Below, piece by piece: positions 9,697 to 20,227 of a DNA stretch of 64,000 nt (positions are counted from its first letter, which is position 1; each line of letters starts with the position of its first letter). The stretch is taken from NCBI RefSeq assembly GCF_023554995.1, contig NZ_JAMJPK010000004.1, positions 388,948-452,947 of the forward strand. The letters are read 5' to 3'. The stretch comes from Halomonas gemina. GTDB taxonomy: Bacteria; Pseudomonadota; Gammaproteobacteria; Pseudomonadales; Halomonadaceae. The notes under the pieces are model-generated. The model was not told the origin of the DNA and ran no database searches. It saw only the letters and a program-made list of their open reading frames with translations. A program made the translations under genes and the position numbers.

Positions 9697-11096
9697 ACAG
9701 GCGGCAGCCAGGCGATCCGGGCCGCGGCCAGCAACAGCGAGGCGACACCCAGCAGGTGCCAGGGGCAGGGGCCGAGGCGCGGGCGCGGATGTCGCTGCCA
9801 GGCCAGCTGCACCAGGGCACAGACCACCAAGCCGAGCAGGGCGCCACCGATCAGGTCGCTGAGCCAATGCACCCCGATCAGCAGGCGCGACAGGGCCATC
9901 GGCAGGATCACGGCAATGGCGGCCCAGTAGGCCAGGAAGCGCCGGCCATAGGGCAGCTCATGACTGGCGAAGGCCGCGGCCATGCCGAACAGCACCACGG
10001 CGGTCGAGGTGTGGGCGCTGGGGTAGGAAAGCGAGTCGGCCAGGTAGGCCGGCGTGTCTGGTCGCGCCCGACCGATGGTCGCCTTGAACAGGGTGTTGAG
10101 CAGCGCGATGCCGACGAGCCCGCCGGCGATGTGCCAGAAGGCCGGCAGCTGGCGTCGCCACAGCAGCCAGGCCGCCCAGGGGAGGGTCAGGGCGAGCACG
10201 CCCAGCAGGTCGCCGGCCCTGGCCATCACGTCCCCGAAGGCGGCCAGGCCCGGCAGCGCGAGGCTCTCCAGCAGTCTCGCGAGACGCAGGTCCATGGCCA
10301 ATGGACCCTGGTGGTGAATCACCACCAGGGTCCAGGCCGAGAGGGCCGCCAGGGAGAGGATCAGCAGCAGCCAGGAGGCCAGGGGCGGTTCCGCCGCATG
10401 GGGCGGAGCGAGCAGCCGCCACAGGCGCCGGCCCAGGGGCGTGCGCCGCGAGAGCCAGGCGAGGCCGCGGTAGGCGAGCCCGTCGCGGGTCACCAGGTGG
10501 CGACACCAGGAGAACACCACGGCGAGAATGACCACCAGCACGCCCAGGGCGACCAGCCAGGGCTGGAGGCCCTCGGGCAGGTCCAGCAGCTGCTGCCAGG
10601 TGCGACCCAGCAGGTAGCCCGGCAGCACGTAGGCCGGTGCCCAGAGAAGTGCCGAGCTCAGGTTGGCCCAGGTGAAGGTGCGGGGCGACATCCTCAGCAT
10701 GCCGGCGATCAGCGGCACCACGGGCCTGACCGGGCCCACGAAGCGGCCCAGGAAGACCGACAGCGGGCCGTGGCGCTGGAAGAAGCGGGCCCCTCGCGCG
10801 AGCCATTCGGGGTGCCGAGACAGTGGCCACAGGGCGGTCACCCGCTCGCGCTGGGTATAGCCGAGCAGGAAGCTCAGGCCGTCGCCCGCCACCGCGCCGA
10901 TGAAGGCGGCGCCGAGCACCGGTCCCACGGCCAGGTCCTGGTGGCCGGCCAGGGAGGTGGCGGCGGTCATCAGCACCACCCCCGGGACCAGCAGCCCCAC
11001 CAGCGCCAGGGATTCCACCAGGGCGATGGCGGCGATGATCAGCAGCAGCAGCCCCGGCGGCGGCGCCAGCTGGAAGAGGGTGTCGGCGATGCTCAA
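9693..11096 (-). CDS. DedA family - PAP2 phosphatase fusion membrane protein
   Basis: Two membrane domains are joined in 467 residues. The first ~200 are a DedA/VTT domain (LVESLALVGLLVPG, then FLGRFVGPVRPVVPLIAGM). The C-terminal part is a PAP2 lipid-phosphatase domain with all three motifs: KATIGRARP, YPSAHTS and SRLLIGVHWLSD. DedA proteins act in phospholipid or undecaprenyl-phosphate flipping, and PAP2 enzymes remove phosphate from lipids such as undecaprenyl pyrophosphate. A fused flippase plus phosphatase would fit C55-P recycling, but the substrate is an inference. The PAP2 catalytic histidines are intact. Confidence 0.87.
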   Translation of the reverse strand: MSIADTLFQLAPPPGLLLLIIAAIALVESLALVGLLVPGVVLMTAATSLAGHQDLAVGPVLGAAFIGAVAGDGLSFLLGYTQRERVTALWPLSRHPEWLARGARFFQRHGPLSVFLGRFVGPVRPVVPLIAGMLRMSPRTFTWANLSSALLWAPAYVLPGYLLGRTWQQLLDLPEGLQPWLVALGVLVVILAVVFSWCRHLVTRDGLAYRGLAWLSRRTPLGRRLWRLLAPPHAAEPPLASWLLLILSLAALSAWTLVVIHHQGPLAMDLRLARLLESLALPGLAAFGDVMARAGDLLGVLALTLPWAAWLLWRRQLPAFWHIAGGLVGIALLNTLFKATIGRARPDTPAYLADSLSYPSAHTSTAVVLFGMAAAFASHELPYGRRFLAYWAAIAVILPMALSRLLIGVHWLSDLIGGALLGLVVCALVQLAWQRHPRPRLGPCPWHLLGVASLLLAAARIAWLPPV

Positions 11097-11138
11097 AGGG
11101 TGCTCCGTTGCCGTGTGGTGCGCTCGCGGGCTCGCGGG

Positions 11139-12074
11139 TCAGCCATCGACCAGCGACTGGCTGACGGCCTGCAGGCGTTGCTCGAATCGTTGCCGGGACT
11201 CTCCCGGGCGCGGCCGGCAGAGTCGCAGCCGCGCCTCCATCGGGCCGGTCTCCGTCAGGGTGGCCTGCTCGAGGGCCTGGCCGAGCCGCTGCTGCACCAG
11301 CAGGCCACCGCTCTCGGTGGTATCCGGCAGCACCAGCCAGAAATCCGCCGGGCCCTCCCGGCCCAGGATGTCCTGGTCGCGGCAGCGGCTGGCGACGGCC
11401 TGGCAGAGGACGTCCAGCAGGGCCTGTCGCGCCCGCTGACCGAACTGTTCCTCGGCCATCTCCAGCTGGGGTAGGTGGACCAGCAACACGGCCAGCGGCT
11501 GGCCGAGCAGCGCGGCGCGCTCGGCTTCGCTGGCCAGCTGCTCGTGGAGGGTCTCGCGTCCCACCGCCGGACATTCGGGGTCGCGGGGGTCGGTGGCCCG
11601 CAGCAGGGCATGCTGGCGGACCTGCTCCCAGGGGACCAGGGCTGCCACCACCACAAGTGTCAGGTAGCCCAGCAGCATGTCCCGGTCGAGCTCGCCATTG
11701 CCGAGCAGGGCCAGCCAGACCGGCGTCAGCGCCACGTTGAGCAGCATGGCCGGGCCCAGCGGCAGCAGCAGCAGGGTGAGGACCGGCGGTACCCCCACCC
11801 AGAGCGACGGCAGCCCCGACTGCCGAGGCAGCTCGACGGCGATCAGCAGGTAACCGCAGATCAGCACCAGGTAGGCGGCCAGCCGCGAGTGATCTTCGCG
11901 CGTCACGCTGAGCAGGGTGGCCACCAGCATCAGCAGGAAGAGGGCAGCGGGCAGGGGGATGCGTTCGTATTCGCCCATCAGGTAGAGCCACAGGGCCATG
12001 CCCAGCAGCAGCAGCGCGCCGCTGGCGTACCACGCCGCGTACAGCCTCAGGAAACGCACCCGGCGTTCAGGCAT
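11139..12074 (-). CDS. Membrane protein with degenerate GGDEF-like domain
   Basis: The 311-residue product has about five to six N-terminal membrane segments (about residues 1-160) and a soluble C-terminal domain. That domain follows the layout of a diguanylate cyclase: TDPRDPECPAVGRETL stands where DxLTGLxNRR is expected, and GREGPADFWLVLPDT where GRxGGDEFxxLLP is expected. The GGDEF signature is reduced to EGPADF, so cyclase activity is unlikely; GTP or c-di-GMP binding remains possible. It overlaps the upstream gene by eight bases, so both are co-translated. Confidence 0.6.
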   Translation of the reverse strand: MPERRVRFLRLYAAWYASGALLLLGMALWLYLMGEYERIPLPAALFLLMLVATLLSVTREDHSRLAAYLVLICGYLLIAVELPRQSGLPSLWVGVPPVLTLLLLPLGPAMLLNVALTPVWLALLGNGELDRDMLLGYLTLVVVAALVPWEQVRQHALLRATDPRDPECPAVGRETLHEQLASEAERAALLGQPLAVLLVHLPQLEMAEEQFGQRARQALLDVLCQAVASRCRDQDILGREGPADFWLVLPDTTESGGLLVQQRLGQALEQATLTETGPMEARLRLCRPRPGESRQRFEQRLQAVSQSLVDG

Positions 12075-12936
12075 TGGCCGCTACCCCGGTGATCTGGAGC
12101 CCTGCCGCCTGCCGCGCCAGCGCCTGTCGTTCGTCCTCCAGGGACGCCAGGCCGGACAGGTCGATCACCCGGGCCGGGCCTGGGGTATCGAGGTGGCGCC
12201 ACAGCGCGTCGCGTCGCTCCCCGGCCTCGCGACGGTTGCGGCTGGTCAGGATCACCGCCAGGGTTCGCGGGTCGAGGCGGTAGCAGGGCTCGAAGCTGTG
12301 GGTCAGCCGACAGAGCCGGTGGGCCAGGGTCCAGCAGCGGTGTCGCGGGGCGTGCAGCAGCAGCAGCTCGGCATGCACCCCCTCGCGATGGCTGCGGCCC
12401 CGCGCGAGGGCGAGGTCCTGGGGAAGCCGCTCACCGGGCCAGAGCGGCAGGCCGGGAACCAGGCGGGCTCGGTGCAGGGTGCTCTGGCGCAGCGCACGAA
12501 GGTCGAGGGCCCTGGAGAGTCCCAGCAGCATTAGGGCGGCGAGCAGCAGGCCGGCCAGGGCCCACTGCTCGAGCCCCAGCAGCTCGCGCAGTGGCCACCA
12601 GGTGGCCAGCGCCAGCAGGGCCTCGAGCAGCAGGGTCCAGCGGGGCTGGGGAAGCATCAGCAGCACTGCCCAGGCCCACAGCCAGGTGACATGCCGCTCG
12701 GGATTCACCCACAGCAGGGCGGCGAGCAGCAGGCCGGGCAGCAGCTGCCAGGGCACCGTGGCGGGGCGGCGATGGTTGAAGGCGAGCAGCAGTGCGGTGA
12801 CGGCCAGCCAGCTCGCGGCCAGCCACAGCAGCAGGGCCTCGGTCAGGGTCGTCGTGGCGATGGCCTGCAGTGCCAGCAGCAGCGCCGCGACCAGCAGGTT
12901 GCCGCGCAGCAGCCCGACTTTGTACTTGGTCTGCAT
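12067..12936 (-). CDS. Hypothetical multi-span membrane protein, partner of the GGDEF-like protein
   Basis: I do not recognise this 289-residue protein as a named family. It has about six hydrophobic, Leu- and Trp-rich segments up to residue ~150, then a soluble domain of ~130 residues. The soluble part has the spacing of a worn GGDEF domain (LLLLHAPRHRCW, then YRLDPRTLAVILTSRNRREA) and resembles the next gene in layout. The two genes overlap by eight bases and are probably paralogs or functional partners. The ATG at 12936 lies just upstream of the divergent proA promoter region. Confidence 0.55.
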   Translation of the reverse strand: MQTKYKVGLLRGNLLVAALLLALQAIATTTLTEALLLWLAASWLAVTALLLAFNHRRPATVPWQLLPGLLLAALLWVNPERHVTWLWAWAVLLMLPQPRWTLLLEALLALATWWPLRELLGLEQWALAGLLLAALMLLGLSRALDLRALRQSTLHRARLVPGLPLWPGERLPQDLALARGRSHREGVHAELLLLHAPRHRCWTLAHRLCRLTHSFEPCYRLDPRTLAVILTSRNRREAGERRDALWRHLDTPGPARVIDLSGLASLEDERQALARQAAGLQITGVAANA

Positions 12937-13033
12937 GGTGGCTTAGTATGATTCCCTTCCCGGTTTACGGCACAGTATAACGCCGGCAGCGCCCTTGTCG
13001 CGGCGTCGCCGGCCCCAGGAGACACGCAACGGC

Positions 13034-14337
<1,304 letters not shown>

Positions 14338-14341
<4 letters not shown>

Positions 14342-15030
14342 GCCAACCTGGGCTGCCCGTCAGGGCCGACCGCGACCCGTCACCATCGCCCCGGGTCGCC
14401 ATGCTCGGCGGCACCTTCGATCCGGTGCATCTGGGGCACCTGCGCAGTGCCGTGGAGCTTCGCGAGGCGCTGGCCCTGGACCGGGTGCACATGGTACCCG
14501 CTGCCATGCCGCCGCTACGCGGCGAGCCTCGCGTCTCGCCCGCCGACCGCCTCGCCCTCTTGCGCCTGGGGATCGGCGACACGCCGGGCCTGGTCGCCGA
14601 TCCCCGGGAGCTCGAGCGTGACGGGCCCTCCTACAGTGCCGATACCCTTGCCTCGCTGCGTCGTGAACTGGGCCCTGAGGCGCGACTGGTGATGGCGTTG
14701 GGCCACGATGCCTTCCTGCGCCTGGCTGACTGGCACGAGCCCGAGCGACTCTTCGAGCTGGCCCATGTGGTGGTGATCGATCGACCCGACCATCGGGCGT
14801 CGCTGCCCCAGCCGCTGGTTGCGCTGCTGGCCGGGCGCGAGGTCGAGGAGGGCGAGGCGCTGATGACCCGGCCCGCCGGACGGCTGCTGCGCCTCAAGCT
14901 GCCATCGCGCATGGCGATCTCGGCCACCGAGGTGCGCCGGCGCCTGGCGGCGGGCCTCAGCGTGCGCTACCTGCTGCCGGAGGCAGTGGAGACGCAACTC
15001 CTCTCGCGGGGCCTCTATCGGCACGGCTGA
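14338..15030 (+). CDS. nadD: Nicotinate-nucleotide adenylyltransferase
   Basis: Transfers AMP to nicotinate mononucleotide to make deamido-NAD in NAD synthesis. It carries the nucleotidyltransferase signature [14 protein letters not shown], and [12 protein letters not shown] near the end as the ISSTxIR-like motif. I chose GTG at 14338, which overlaps the proA stop (GTGA) and has an AGG upstream; this gives 230 residues with a 21-residue lead before the core. An ATG at 14401 starts exactly at MLGG and would give a shorter form. The gene sits in the conserved proA-nadD-rsfS-rlmH order. Confidence 0.92.
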
Positions 15031-15034
15031 GTGC

Positions 15035-15063
15035 TGCCCACGCGGGCGTCGAGTCGGTACAAT
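15035..15063 (+). promoter_or_regulatory. Candidate sigma-70 promoter before rsfS
   Basis: TACAAT at 15058-15063 matches five of six -10 bases, with a weak TGCCCA at 15035 as -35 at 17-bp spacing. It lies 45 bases before the rsfS start, in the only real gap between nadD and rsfS. Confidence 0.4.
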
Positions 15064-15107
15064 GGGTGTGAGGATTTCCCGCGGACGAAGGGCTGACACG
15101 AAGGGCT

Positions 15108-15476
15108 ATGCATATCGACGCACTCAAGACTCTGGTGACCGACGCACTGGAGGACCTCAAGGCCCAGGACATTGCCGTCCTGGATGTCTCACGACTGACC
15201 AGCGTGACCGACCTGATGGTGGTGGCCAGCGGCACCTCGAGCCGCCATGTGGCGGCGCTCGCCGAGAATGTGGTCCAGGCCGCCAAGGAGCAGGACATTG
15301 CGCCGCTGGGTGTCGAGGGGGAGAGCGGTGCCGACTGGGTGCTGGTCGACCTGGGCAACCTGGTGGTGCACGTGATGCTGCCCGAGACCCGGCAGCTCTA
15401 TGACCTGGAGCGACTCTGGGCCGACCTGCCCAGCGATACGGAATCGCGTATCGAGGAGGGGGTGCCGGGTTCATGA
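15108..15476 (+). CDS. rsfS: Ribosomal silencing factor RsfS
   Basis: Binds ribosomal protein L14 on the 50S subunit and blocks subunit joining under nutrient limitation. The 122-residue protein has the family core [21 protein letters not shown] and [17 protein letters not shown], both complete. It overlaps rlmH by four bases (ATGA), as in most proteobacteria. Confidence 0.95.
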   Translation: MHIDALKTLVTDALEDLKAQDIAVLDVSRLTSVTDLMVVASGTSSRHVAALAENVVQAAKEQDIAPLGVEGESGADWVLVDLGNLVVHVMLPETRQLYDLERLWADLPSDTESRIEEGVPGS

Positions 15477-15940
15477 GGCTCCGCCTGCTGGCGGTGGGCA
15501 CGCGCATGCCCGACTGGGTAACGCGCGGCGTCGAGGAGTATCGCAAGCGCCTGCCCAGGGACTTCGCCCTGGAGGTGGAGGAGATCACGCCCGGTCAGCG
15601 CGGCAAGAATGCCGATGTGACCCGGGCCATGGCCCTGGAGGCCGAGCGCATCCGGGGGCGTCTGAAGGGCGGGGAGCACCTGGTCGCCCTGGAGGTCGGG
15701 GGCAAGCCCTGGAGCACCGAGCAGCTGGCCCGTGAGGCCGACGCCTGGCGCCACGCGGGGCGTGACGTGGTGCTGCTGGTGGGGGGGCCGGATGGCCTGG
15801 AGCCGTCGCTCTCGGCGAGTGCCGACCAGCGCTGGTCGCTGTCGCCGTTGACGCTGCCCCATCCGCTGGTACGCATCCTGCTCGCCGAGCAGCTCTACCG
15901 CGCCTGGACCCTGCTGGTCGGCCATCCCTATCATCGCTGA
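15473..15940 (+). CDS. rlmH: 23S rRNA pseudouridine-1915 N3-methyltransferase
   Basis: SPOUT-family methyltransferase that modifies pseudouridine 1915 in helix 69 of 23S rRNA on assembled ribosomes. The 155 residues match the usual length. The SAM-binding trefoil knot residues appear in [14 protein letters not shown] and [18 protein letters not shown]. It ends in the conserved tyrosine-bearing tail GHPYHR. The stop codon lies inside the first copy of a 26-bp tandem repeat. Confidence 0.96.
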   Translation: MRLRLLAVGTRMPDWVTRGVEEYRKRLPRDFALEVEEITPGQRGKNADVTRAMALEAERIRGRLKGGEHLVALEVGGKPWSTEQLAREADAWRHAGRDVVLLVGGPDGLEPSLSASADQRWSLSPLTLPHPLVRILLAEQLYRAWTLLVGHPYHR

Positions 15941-16040
15941 AGCCTGTTTTCTGCTCCAACAACGCTGAAGGCTGTTCTGTTTCAGGGCCGCTGAAGGCTG
16001 TTCTGTTTCAGGACCGCTGAAGGCTCTTCTACTCAATCAC
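15935..16040. repeat. Four-copy 26-bp tandem repeat spanning the rlmH stop codon
   Basis: Units starting CGCTGAAGGCTGTTCT occur at 15963-15988 and 15989-16014 as near-identical 26-mers. More diverged copies flank them: 28 bp at 15935-15962 and 26 bp at 16015-16040. The first copy contains the rlmH TGA. The array fills the space before mrdA, whose start is at 16060. Confidence 0.8.
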
Positions 16041-16059
16041 TCCGAGGTCATCACCGAGC

Positions 16060-17967
16060 ATGCGTCGGCGCCGCGAAACCCTGAAGAACCCGGAACAGGA
16101 GCTGCGCGTCTTCCGCATGCGCTCGCTGCTGGCCGTGCTGGTGGTGGTGTGCCTGACCGGTCTGCTGGGCGGGCGGCTGTTCTACCTGCAGGTGGTGCAG
16201 CATGAGGTGTACAGCACCCGCTCCGAGAAGAACCGGGTGCGGGTCGAGCCGCTGCCACCCACCCGCGGGCTGATCTACGATCGCAACGGCGTGCTGCTGG
16301 CCGAGAACCGCCCCACCTACAACCTCACCCTGGTGCGAGAACGGGTCGAGGACCTCGATGCCACCCTGTCGCTGCTGGTCGACCTGCTGGAGATCCCCGA
16401 GGAGGAGGTCGAGGCCTTCCGGGTGCGCTCCCGCCAGCGCCAGCGTCCCTTCCAGCCTGCGCTGCTGATGAGCGATCTCGAGGAAGAGCAGATCGCCCGG
16501 CTGGCGGTCAATCGCCACCGCCTGCCCGGCGTCGAGGTGGAGGCCCAACTGCTGCGCTACTATCCCGATGCCGAGACCATGGTGCACGCCCTGGGCTATG
16601 TGGGGCGGATCAACGCCGAGGAGCTCGCGGGCCTGGATTCGGGCAACTATGCCGGTACCCACTTCATCGGCAAGACCGGGGTGGAGCGCTTCTACGAGGA
16701 CGAGCTGCATGGCCAGGCAGGGCTGCGCAAGGTGGAGACCAACGCTCGCGGCCGGGTGCTGCGCGAGCTCGGCCACACCGACCCGGTTCCGGGCAAGGAC
16801 CTGACCCTGACGCTGGACAGCGAACTGCAGAAGCTGGCCGTGGAGCTGCTCGACGGCCGCCGCGGCTCCATCGTGGCGATCGCCCCCGGCAGCGGCGAGA
16901 TCCTTGCCCTCGCCTCGGTGCCGGGGTTCGACAGCAACCAGTTCGTCACCGGCATCGACGTCGCCTCGTATCGCGGCCTCCAGGAGAACCTGGACCTGCC
17001 GCTCTACAACCGGGCGATCCGTGGCCACTACCCGCCGGGCTCCACCATCAAGCCGTTCATGGCCATCACCGGTCTCAAGGAAGGTGTGATCACCCCCGAC
17101 ACCACCATCCGCGACCCCGGCTACTACCAGCTGCCCAACGACTCGCGGCGCTACCGCAACTGGCTGCGCTGGGGGCATGGCCGGGTCGATCTGGAGCGCG
17201 CCATCGCCGTCTCCAACAACACCTACTTCTACTCCCTGGCCCACGACCTGGGGATCGACCACATCCACGACAACATGTCGGCCTTCGGCTTCGGTCAGCG
17301 GGTCGCCCATGACGTCCAGGGCGAGAGCGATGCGCTGATGCCCTCGCGGGACTGGAAGCGGGGTCGCTTCAACCAGCCGTGGTACCCCGGCGAGACCCTC
17401 TCGGTGGGCATCGGCCAGGGCTATCTGCAGGTCACGCCGCTGCAACTGGCCACCGCCACGGCGGTGCTGGCCAACCGTGGCCAGTGGGTCAAGCCGCGCC
17501 TCGCCCAGCGGATCGGCGACGAGGAGGTGCCCGTCGACCTGCCCGACACCCCGCCTGACATCACGCTCGCCAACGAGGGGTGGTGGGACCGGGTCTTCTC
17601 CGGCATGGAGAAGGTGGTCTCCGGCCATGAGGGCACCGCGCGGCGTATCGGCAAGGACCTGGAGTACCGGATGGCGGGCAAGTCCGGTACCGCCCAGGTG
17701 TTCTCCCTGGGCCAGGACCAGAAGTACAACGCCGATGAGCTCAAGGAGCGCTTGCGCGACCATGCCCTGTTCATGGCCTTTGCCCCGGTGGAGGACCCCC
17801 AGATCGCCGTGGCGGTGATCGTCGAGAATGCCGGCGGCGGCAGCACCCACGCCGCCCACCTGGCCAAGGCGATGACCGATGCCTGGCTGCTCGAGGACGA
17901 GGCCCCCGATACCGAGGAGGTACGCGAGGTGCTCGAGCGCGAGGACGGCCGGGTGACGGGGAACTGA
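16060..17967 (+). CDS. mrdA: Peptidoglycan D,D-transpeptidase MrdA (penicillin-binding protein 2)
   Basis: Elongation-specific cross-linking enzyme, working with RodA in the inner membrane. In 635 residues: a cytoplasmic tail, one membrane anchor (about residues 23-43), the dimerisation domain (RGLIYDRNGVLLAENRPTYNL in two blocks), and the transpeptidase domain. The transpeptidase motifs are S328-T-I-K331 (PGSTIKPF), SNN, and KSGTA. The C-terminal ~25 residues are acidic. rodA starts two bases after the stop, so this is a tight operon. Confidence 0.96.
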   Translation: MRRRRETLKNPEQELRVFRMRSLLAVLVVVCLTGLLGGRLFYLQVVQHEVYSTRSEKNRVRVEPLPPTRGLIYDRNGVLLAENRPTYNLTLVRERVEDLDATLSLLVDLLEIPEEEVEAFRVRSRQRQRPFQPALLMSDLEEEQIARLAVNRHRLPGVEVEAQLLRYYPDAETMVHALGYVGRINAEELAGLDSGNYAGTHFIGKTGVERFYEDELHGQAGLRKVETNARGRVLRELGHTDPVPGKDLTLTLDSELQKLAVELLDGRRGSIVAIAPGSGEILALASVPGFDSNQFVTGIDVASYRGLQENLDLPLYNRAIRGHYPPGSTIKPFMAITGLKEGVITPDTTIRDPGYYQLPNDSRRYRNWLRWGHGRVDLERAIAVSNNTYFYSLAHDLGIDHIHDNMSAFGFGQRVAHDVQGESDALMPSRDWKRGRFNQPWYPGETLSVGIGQGYLQVTPLQLATATAVLANRGQWVKPRLAQRIGDEEVPVDLPDTPPDITLANEGWWDRVFSGMEKVVSGHEGTARRIGKDLEYRMAGKSGTAQVFSLGQDQKYNADELKERLRDHALFMAFAPVEDPQIAVAVIVENAGGGSTHAAHLAKAMTDAWLLEDEAPDTEEVREVLEREDGRVTGN

Positions 17968-17969
17968 CG

Positions 17970-19130
17970 ATGATCTGGAGCGAGCTGACCCGTGGCCTGC
18001 GGGCCCATCCCGTGAAACCCTCCCTGAGCGGCATCGCCCGGCGGCGCAGCCTCTGGGAGCGCATCCACCTGGACCCCTGGCTGCTCGGCATGCTGCTGGT
18101 GCTGATGCTGGCCGGACTGGTGGTGCTCTATAGTGCCAGCGGCCAGCGCCTGCCGGTGGTAACCGCCCAGGCCATCCGCTTCGGCGTGGCCCTGGTGGTG
18201 ATGGCCGGGCTCGCCCAGCTCTCGCCGACCACCCTGCTGCGCTGGACGCCACCGGTCTACGTGGCCGGGGTGCTGATGCTGGTCGCCGTTGAACTGATTG
18301 GCGACATGGGCATGGGGGCCCAGCGCTGGCTGGTGATCCCCGGGGTGATCCGCTTCCAGCCCTCGGAGCTGATGAAGCTGGCCATGCCGATGATGGTCGC
18401 CGCCTGGCTGAGCCGCCAGCCGCTCCCGCCGCGCTGGCGCGACCTGCTGGTCTGTGCGGTGCTCATCGGCATGCCGGTGGTGCTGATCGCCAAGCAGCCC
18501 GACCTCGGCACCTCGCTGCTGGTCACCACCGCCGGGGTGTTCGTGATCCTGCTGGCGGGGCTCTCCTGGCGCTTCATCCTGTTCTGCGGCGTGCTGGCGG
18601 CGGCCGCGCTGCCGCTGCTGTGGATGAACATGCACAACTACCAGCGCCAGCGGGTGCTGACCTTCCTCGACCCCGAGAGCGACCCGCTGGGCGCGGGCTG
18701 GAACATCATCCAGTCGACCACCGCCATCGGCAGCGGGGGCTTCTGGGGCAAGGGCTGGCTGCAGGGCACCCAGTCGCAGCTGGAGTTCCTTCCCGAGCGC
18801 CATACCGACTTCATCGTCGCGGTGCTCGGCGAGGAGTTCGGGCTGGTGGGGATGCTGGCCTTCCTGCTGCTTTACCTGCTGATCGTGGGGCGCGGGCTAT
18901 GGCTCGCCGGCGCCGCCCAGGAAACCTTTGGGCGCCTGGTGGCGGGCAGCATCATCCTGACCTTCTTCATCTATGTGTTCGTCAACGTGGGCATGGTCAG
19001 CGGCATCCTGCCGGTGGTCGGCGTGCCGCTGCCGCTGGTCAGCTTCGGGGGGACCTCCAGCGTGACCTTGATGGCCGGTTTCGGTATTCTCATGGCCATT
19101 CATGCCCACCGCCGCCTGCTGCCGCGTTAG
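17970..19130 (+). CDS. rodA: Rod-shape peptidoglycan glycosyltransferase RodA (MrdB)
   Basis: SEDS-family polymerase of the elongasome that builds glycan strands from lipid II. The 386-residue protein has about ten membrane segments. It shows family motifs including LVVLYSASG, the FQPSELMKLA stretch, the PDLGTSLL motif and GVPLPLVSFGGTS near the C-terminus. It follows mrdA directly and precedes mltB, forming a cell-wall elongation operon. Confidence 0.95.
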   Translation: MIWSELTRGLRAHPVKPSLSGIARRRSLWERIHLDPWLLGMLLVLMLAGLVVLYSASGQRLPVVTAQAIRFGVALVVMAGLAQLSPTTLLRWTPPVYVAGVLMLVAVELIGDMGMGAQRWLVIPGVIRFQPSELMKLAMPMMVAAWLSRQPLPPRWRDLLVCAVLIGMPVVLIAKQPDLGTSLLVTTAGVFVILLAGLSWRFILFCGVLAAAALPLLWMNMHNYQRQRVLTFLDPESDPLGAGWNIIQSTTAIGSGGFWGKGWLQGTQSQLEFLPERHTDFIVAVLGEEFGLVGMLAFLLLYLLIVGRGLWLAGAAQETFGRLVAGSIILTFFIYVFVNVGMVSGILPVVGVPLPLVSFGGTSSVTLMAGFGILMAIHAHRRLLPR

Positions 19131-19159
19131 GCAGCTGTCAGGATTCAGGGAGAGCTACG

Positions 19160-20227
19160 ATGACGGTGTCGTCACCACGGAGAAAACGCTGGATGGCCTG
19201 GCTCGCGGGCGGGCTGCTGGCATGGGGGGCGACGACCGGCCTGGCGGCGGACTTCGACCCGCAGCGCCATGCCGAAGCGGCTCGGCTGGTGGAGGAGCTG
19301 GCCGAGAAAGGGGTCGACCGCGACTGGCTCCAGGCCGCCCTGGGGGAGGCCGAGTTCCGCCAGTCGGTGCTGGATGCCATGGCCGGCGCCGCCGAACGTC
19401 GCCTGCGCTGGGACGAATATCGCGCCATCTTCCTGGATGCCCCGCGCGTTGCCAACGGGGTGGCCTTCATCGAGACCCATGAGGCCGCCATGGCGAGGGC
19501 CGAGGCCGAGTTCGGCGTGCCTCCTGAAGTGATCGCCGCCATCATCGGTGTGGAGACCCGCTACGGCGGCGTTACCGGCAATCATCGCGTCCTCGACTCC
19601 CTGGCGACCCTGGCCTTCCATCATCCCGGCCGCGGCCGCTTCTTTCGCGGCGAACTGGCCGCCTTCCTGGAGATCGCCTTTGAAGAGGAGCGCACGCCCG
19701 GCAGCCTGACCGGCTCCTACGCGGGGGCCATGGGCTATCCGCAGTTCATTCCCACCAGCTACCGCGCCTACGCCGTGGACTTCGACGGCGATGGCCTGCG
19801 CGACCTCTGGACCAACCCGGTGGATGCCATCGGCAGCGTGGCCAACTACTTCGCCGAGCACGGCTGGCGCGCCGGTGAGCCGATCTACCACGAGGTCGAG
19901 GGGCCTGCCTCGCCTCCCGACGGCATCGACTTCAACCGCGCCGCGCGGCCGCCCGCAGTGCCGGCGGCAGAGGTCGCCAGGGCGGGCCTCGAGGTCCCGG
20001 ACTCGCTGGCCGACGATCATCGCCTGCTGCCGGTGGCGCTGGAGGATAGCGAGGAGAGCTGGCGCTACGTGCTCGGCGAGCACAACTTCTACGTGATCAC
20101 CCGCTACAACCACAGCCACCTGTATGCCATGGCGGTGACCGAGCTTGCCGAGGCGATTGCCGAGGCGCGGGGCCTGGAGGCCCACTGGCTCGATGCCACC
20201 GATACCACCCCGGAGGAGGCCTCATGA
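19160..20227 (+). CDS. mltB: Membrane-bound lytic murein transglycosylase B
   Basis: Cleaves peptidoglycan glycan strands, leaving 1,6-anhydro ends. The 355-residue product has a signal peptide (about residues 1-30, ending near GLAADF) without a lipobox cysteine, so it is probably soluble in the periplasm rather than a lipoprotein as in E. coli. The catalytic Glu lies in IIGVETRYGG. SYAGAMGYPQFIPTSYR and DFDGDGLRDLW are further family motifs. GGGAGA precedes the ATG at 19160. Its stop overlaps the rlpA start (ATGA). Confidence 0.92.
   Translation: MTVSSPRRKRWMAWLAGGLLAWGATTGLAADFDPQRHAEAARLVEELAEKGVDRDWLQAALGEAEFRQSVLDAMAGAAERRLRWDEYRAIFLDAPRVANGVAFIETHEAAMARAEAEFGVPPEVIAAIIGVETRYGGVTGNHRVLDSLATLAFHHPGRGRFFRGELAAFLEIAFEEERTPGSLTGSYAGAMGYPQFIPTSYRAYAVDFDGDGLRDLWTNPVDAIGSVANYFAEHGWRAGEPIYHEVEGPASPPDGIDFNRAARPPAVPAAEVARAGLEVPDSLADDHRLLPVALEDSEESWRYVLGEHNFYVITRYNHSHLYAMAVTELAEAIAEARGLEAHWLDATDTTPEEAS

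Noticed and set aside
9958..12033. 691-codon minus-strand frame crossing the DedA-PAP2 and GGDEF-like genes
   Set aside because: Pro/Gly/Arg-rich frame without motifs, overlapping two better supported genes on the same strand.
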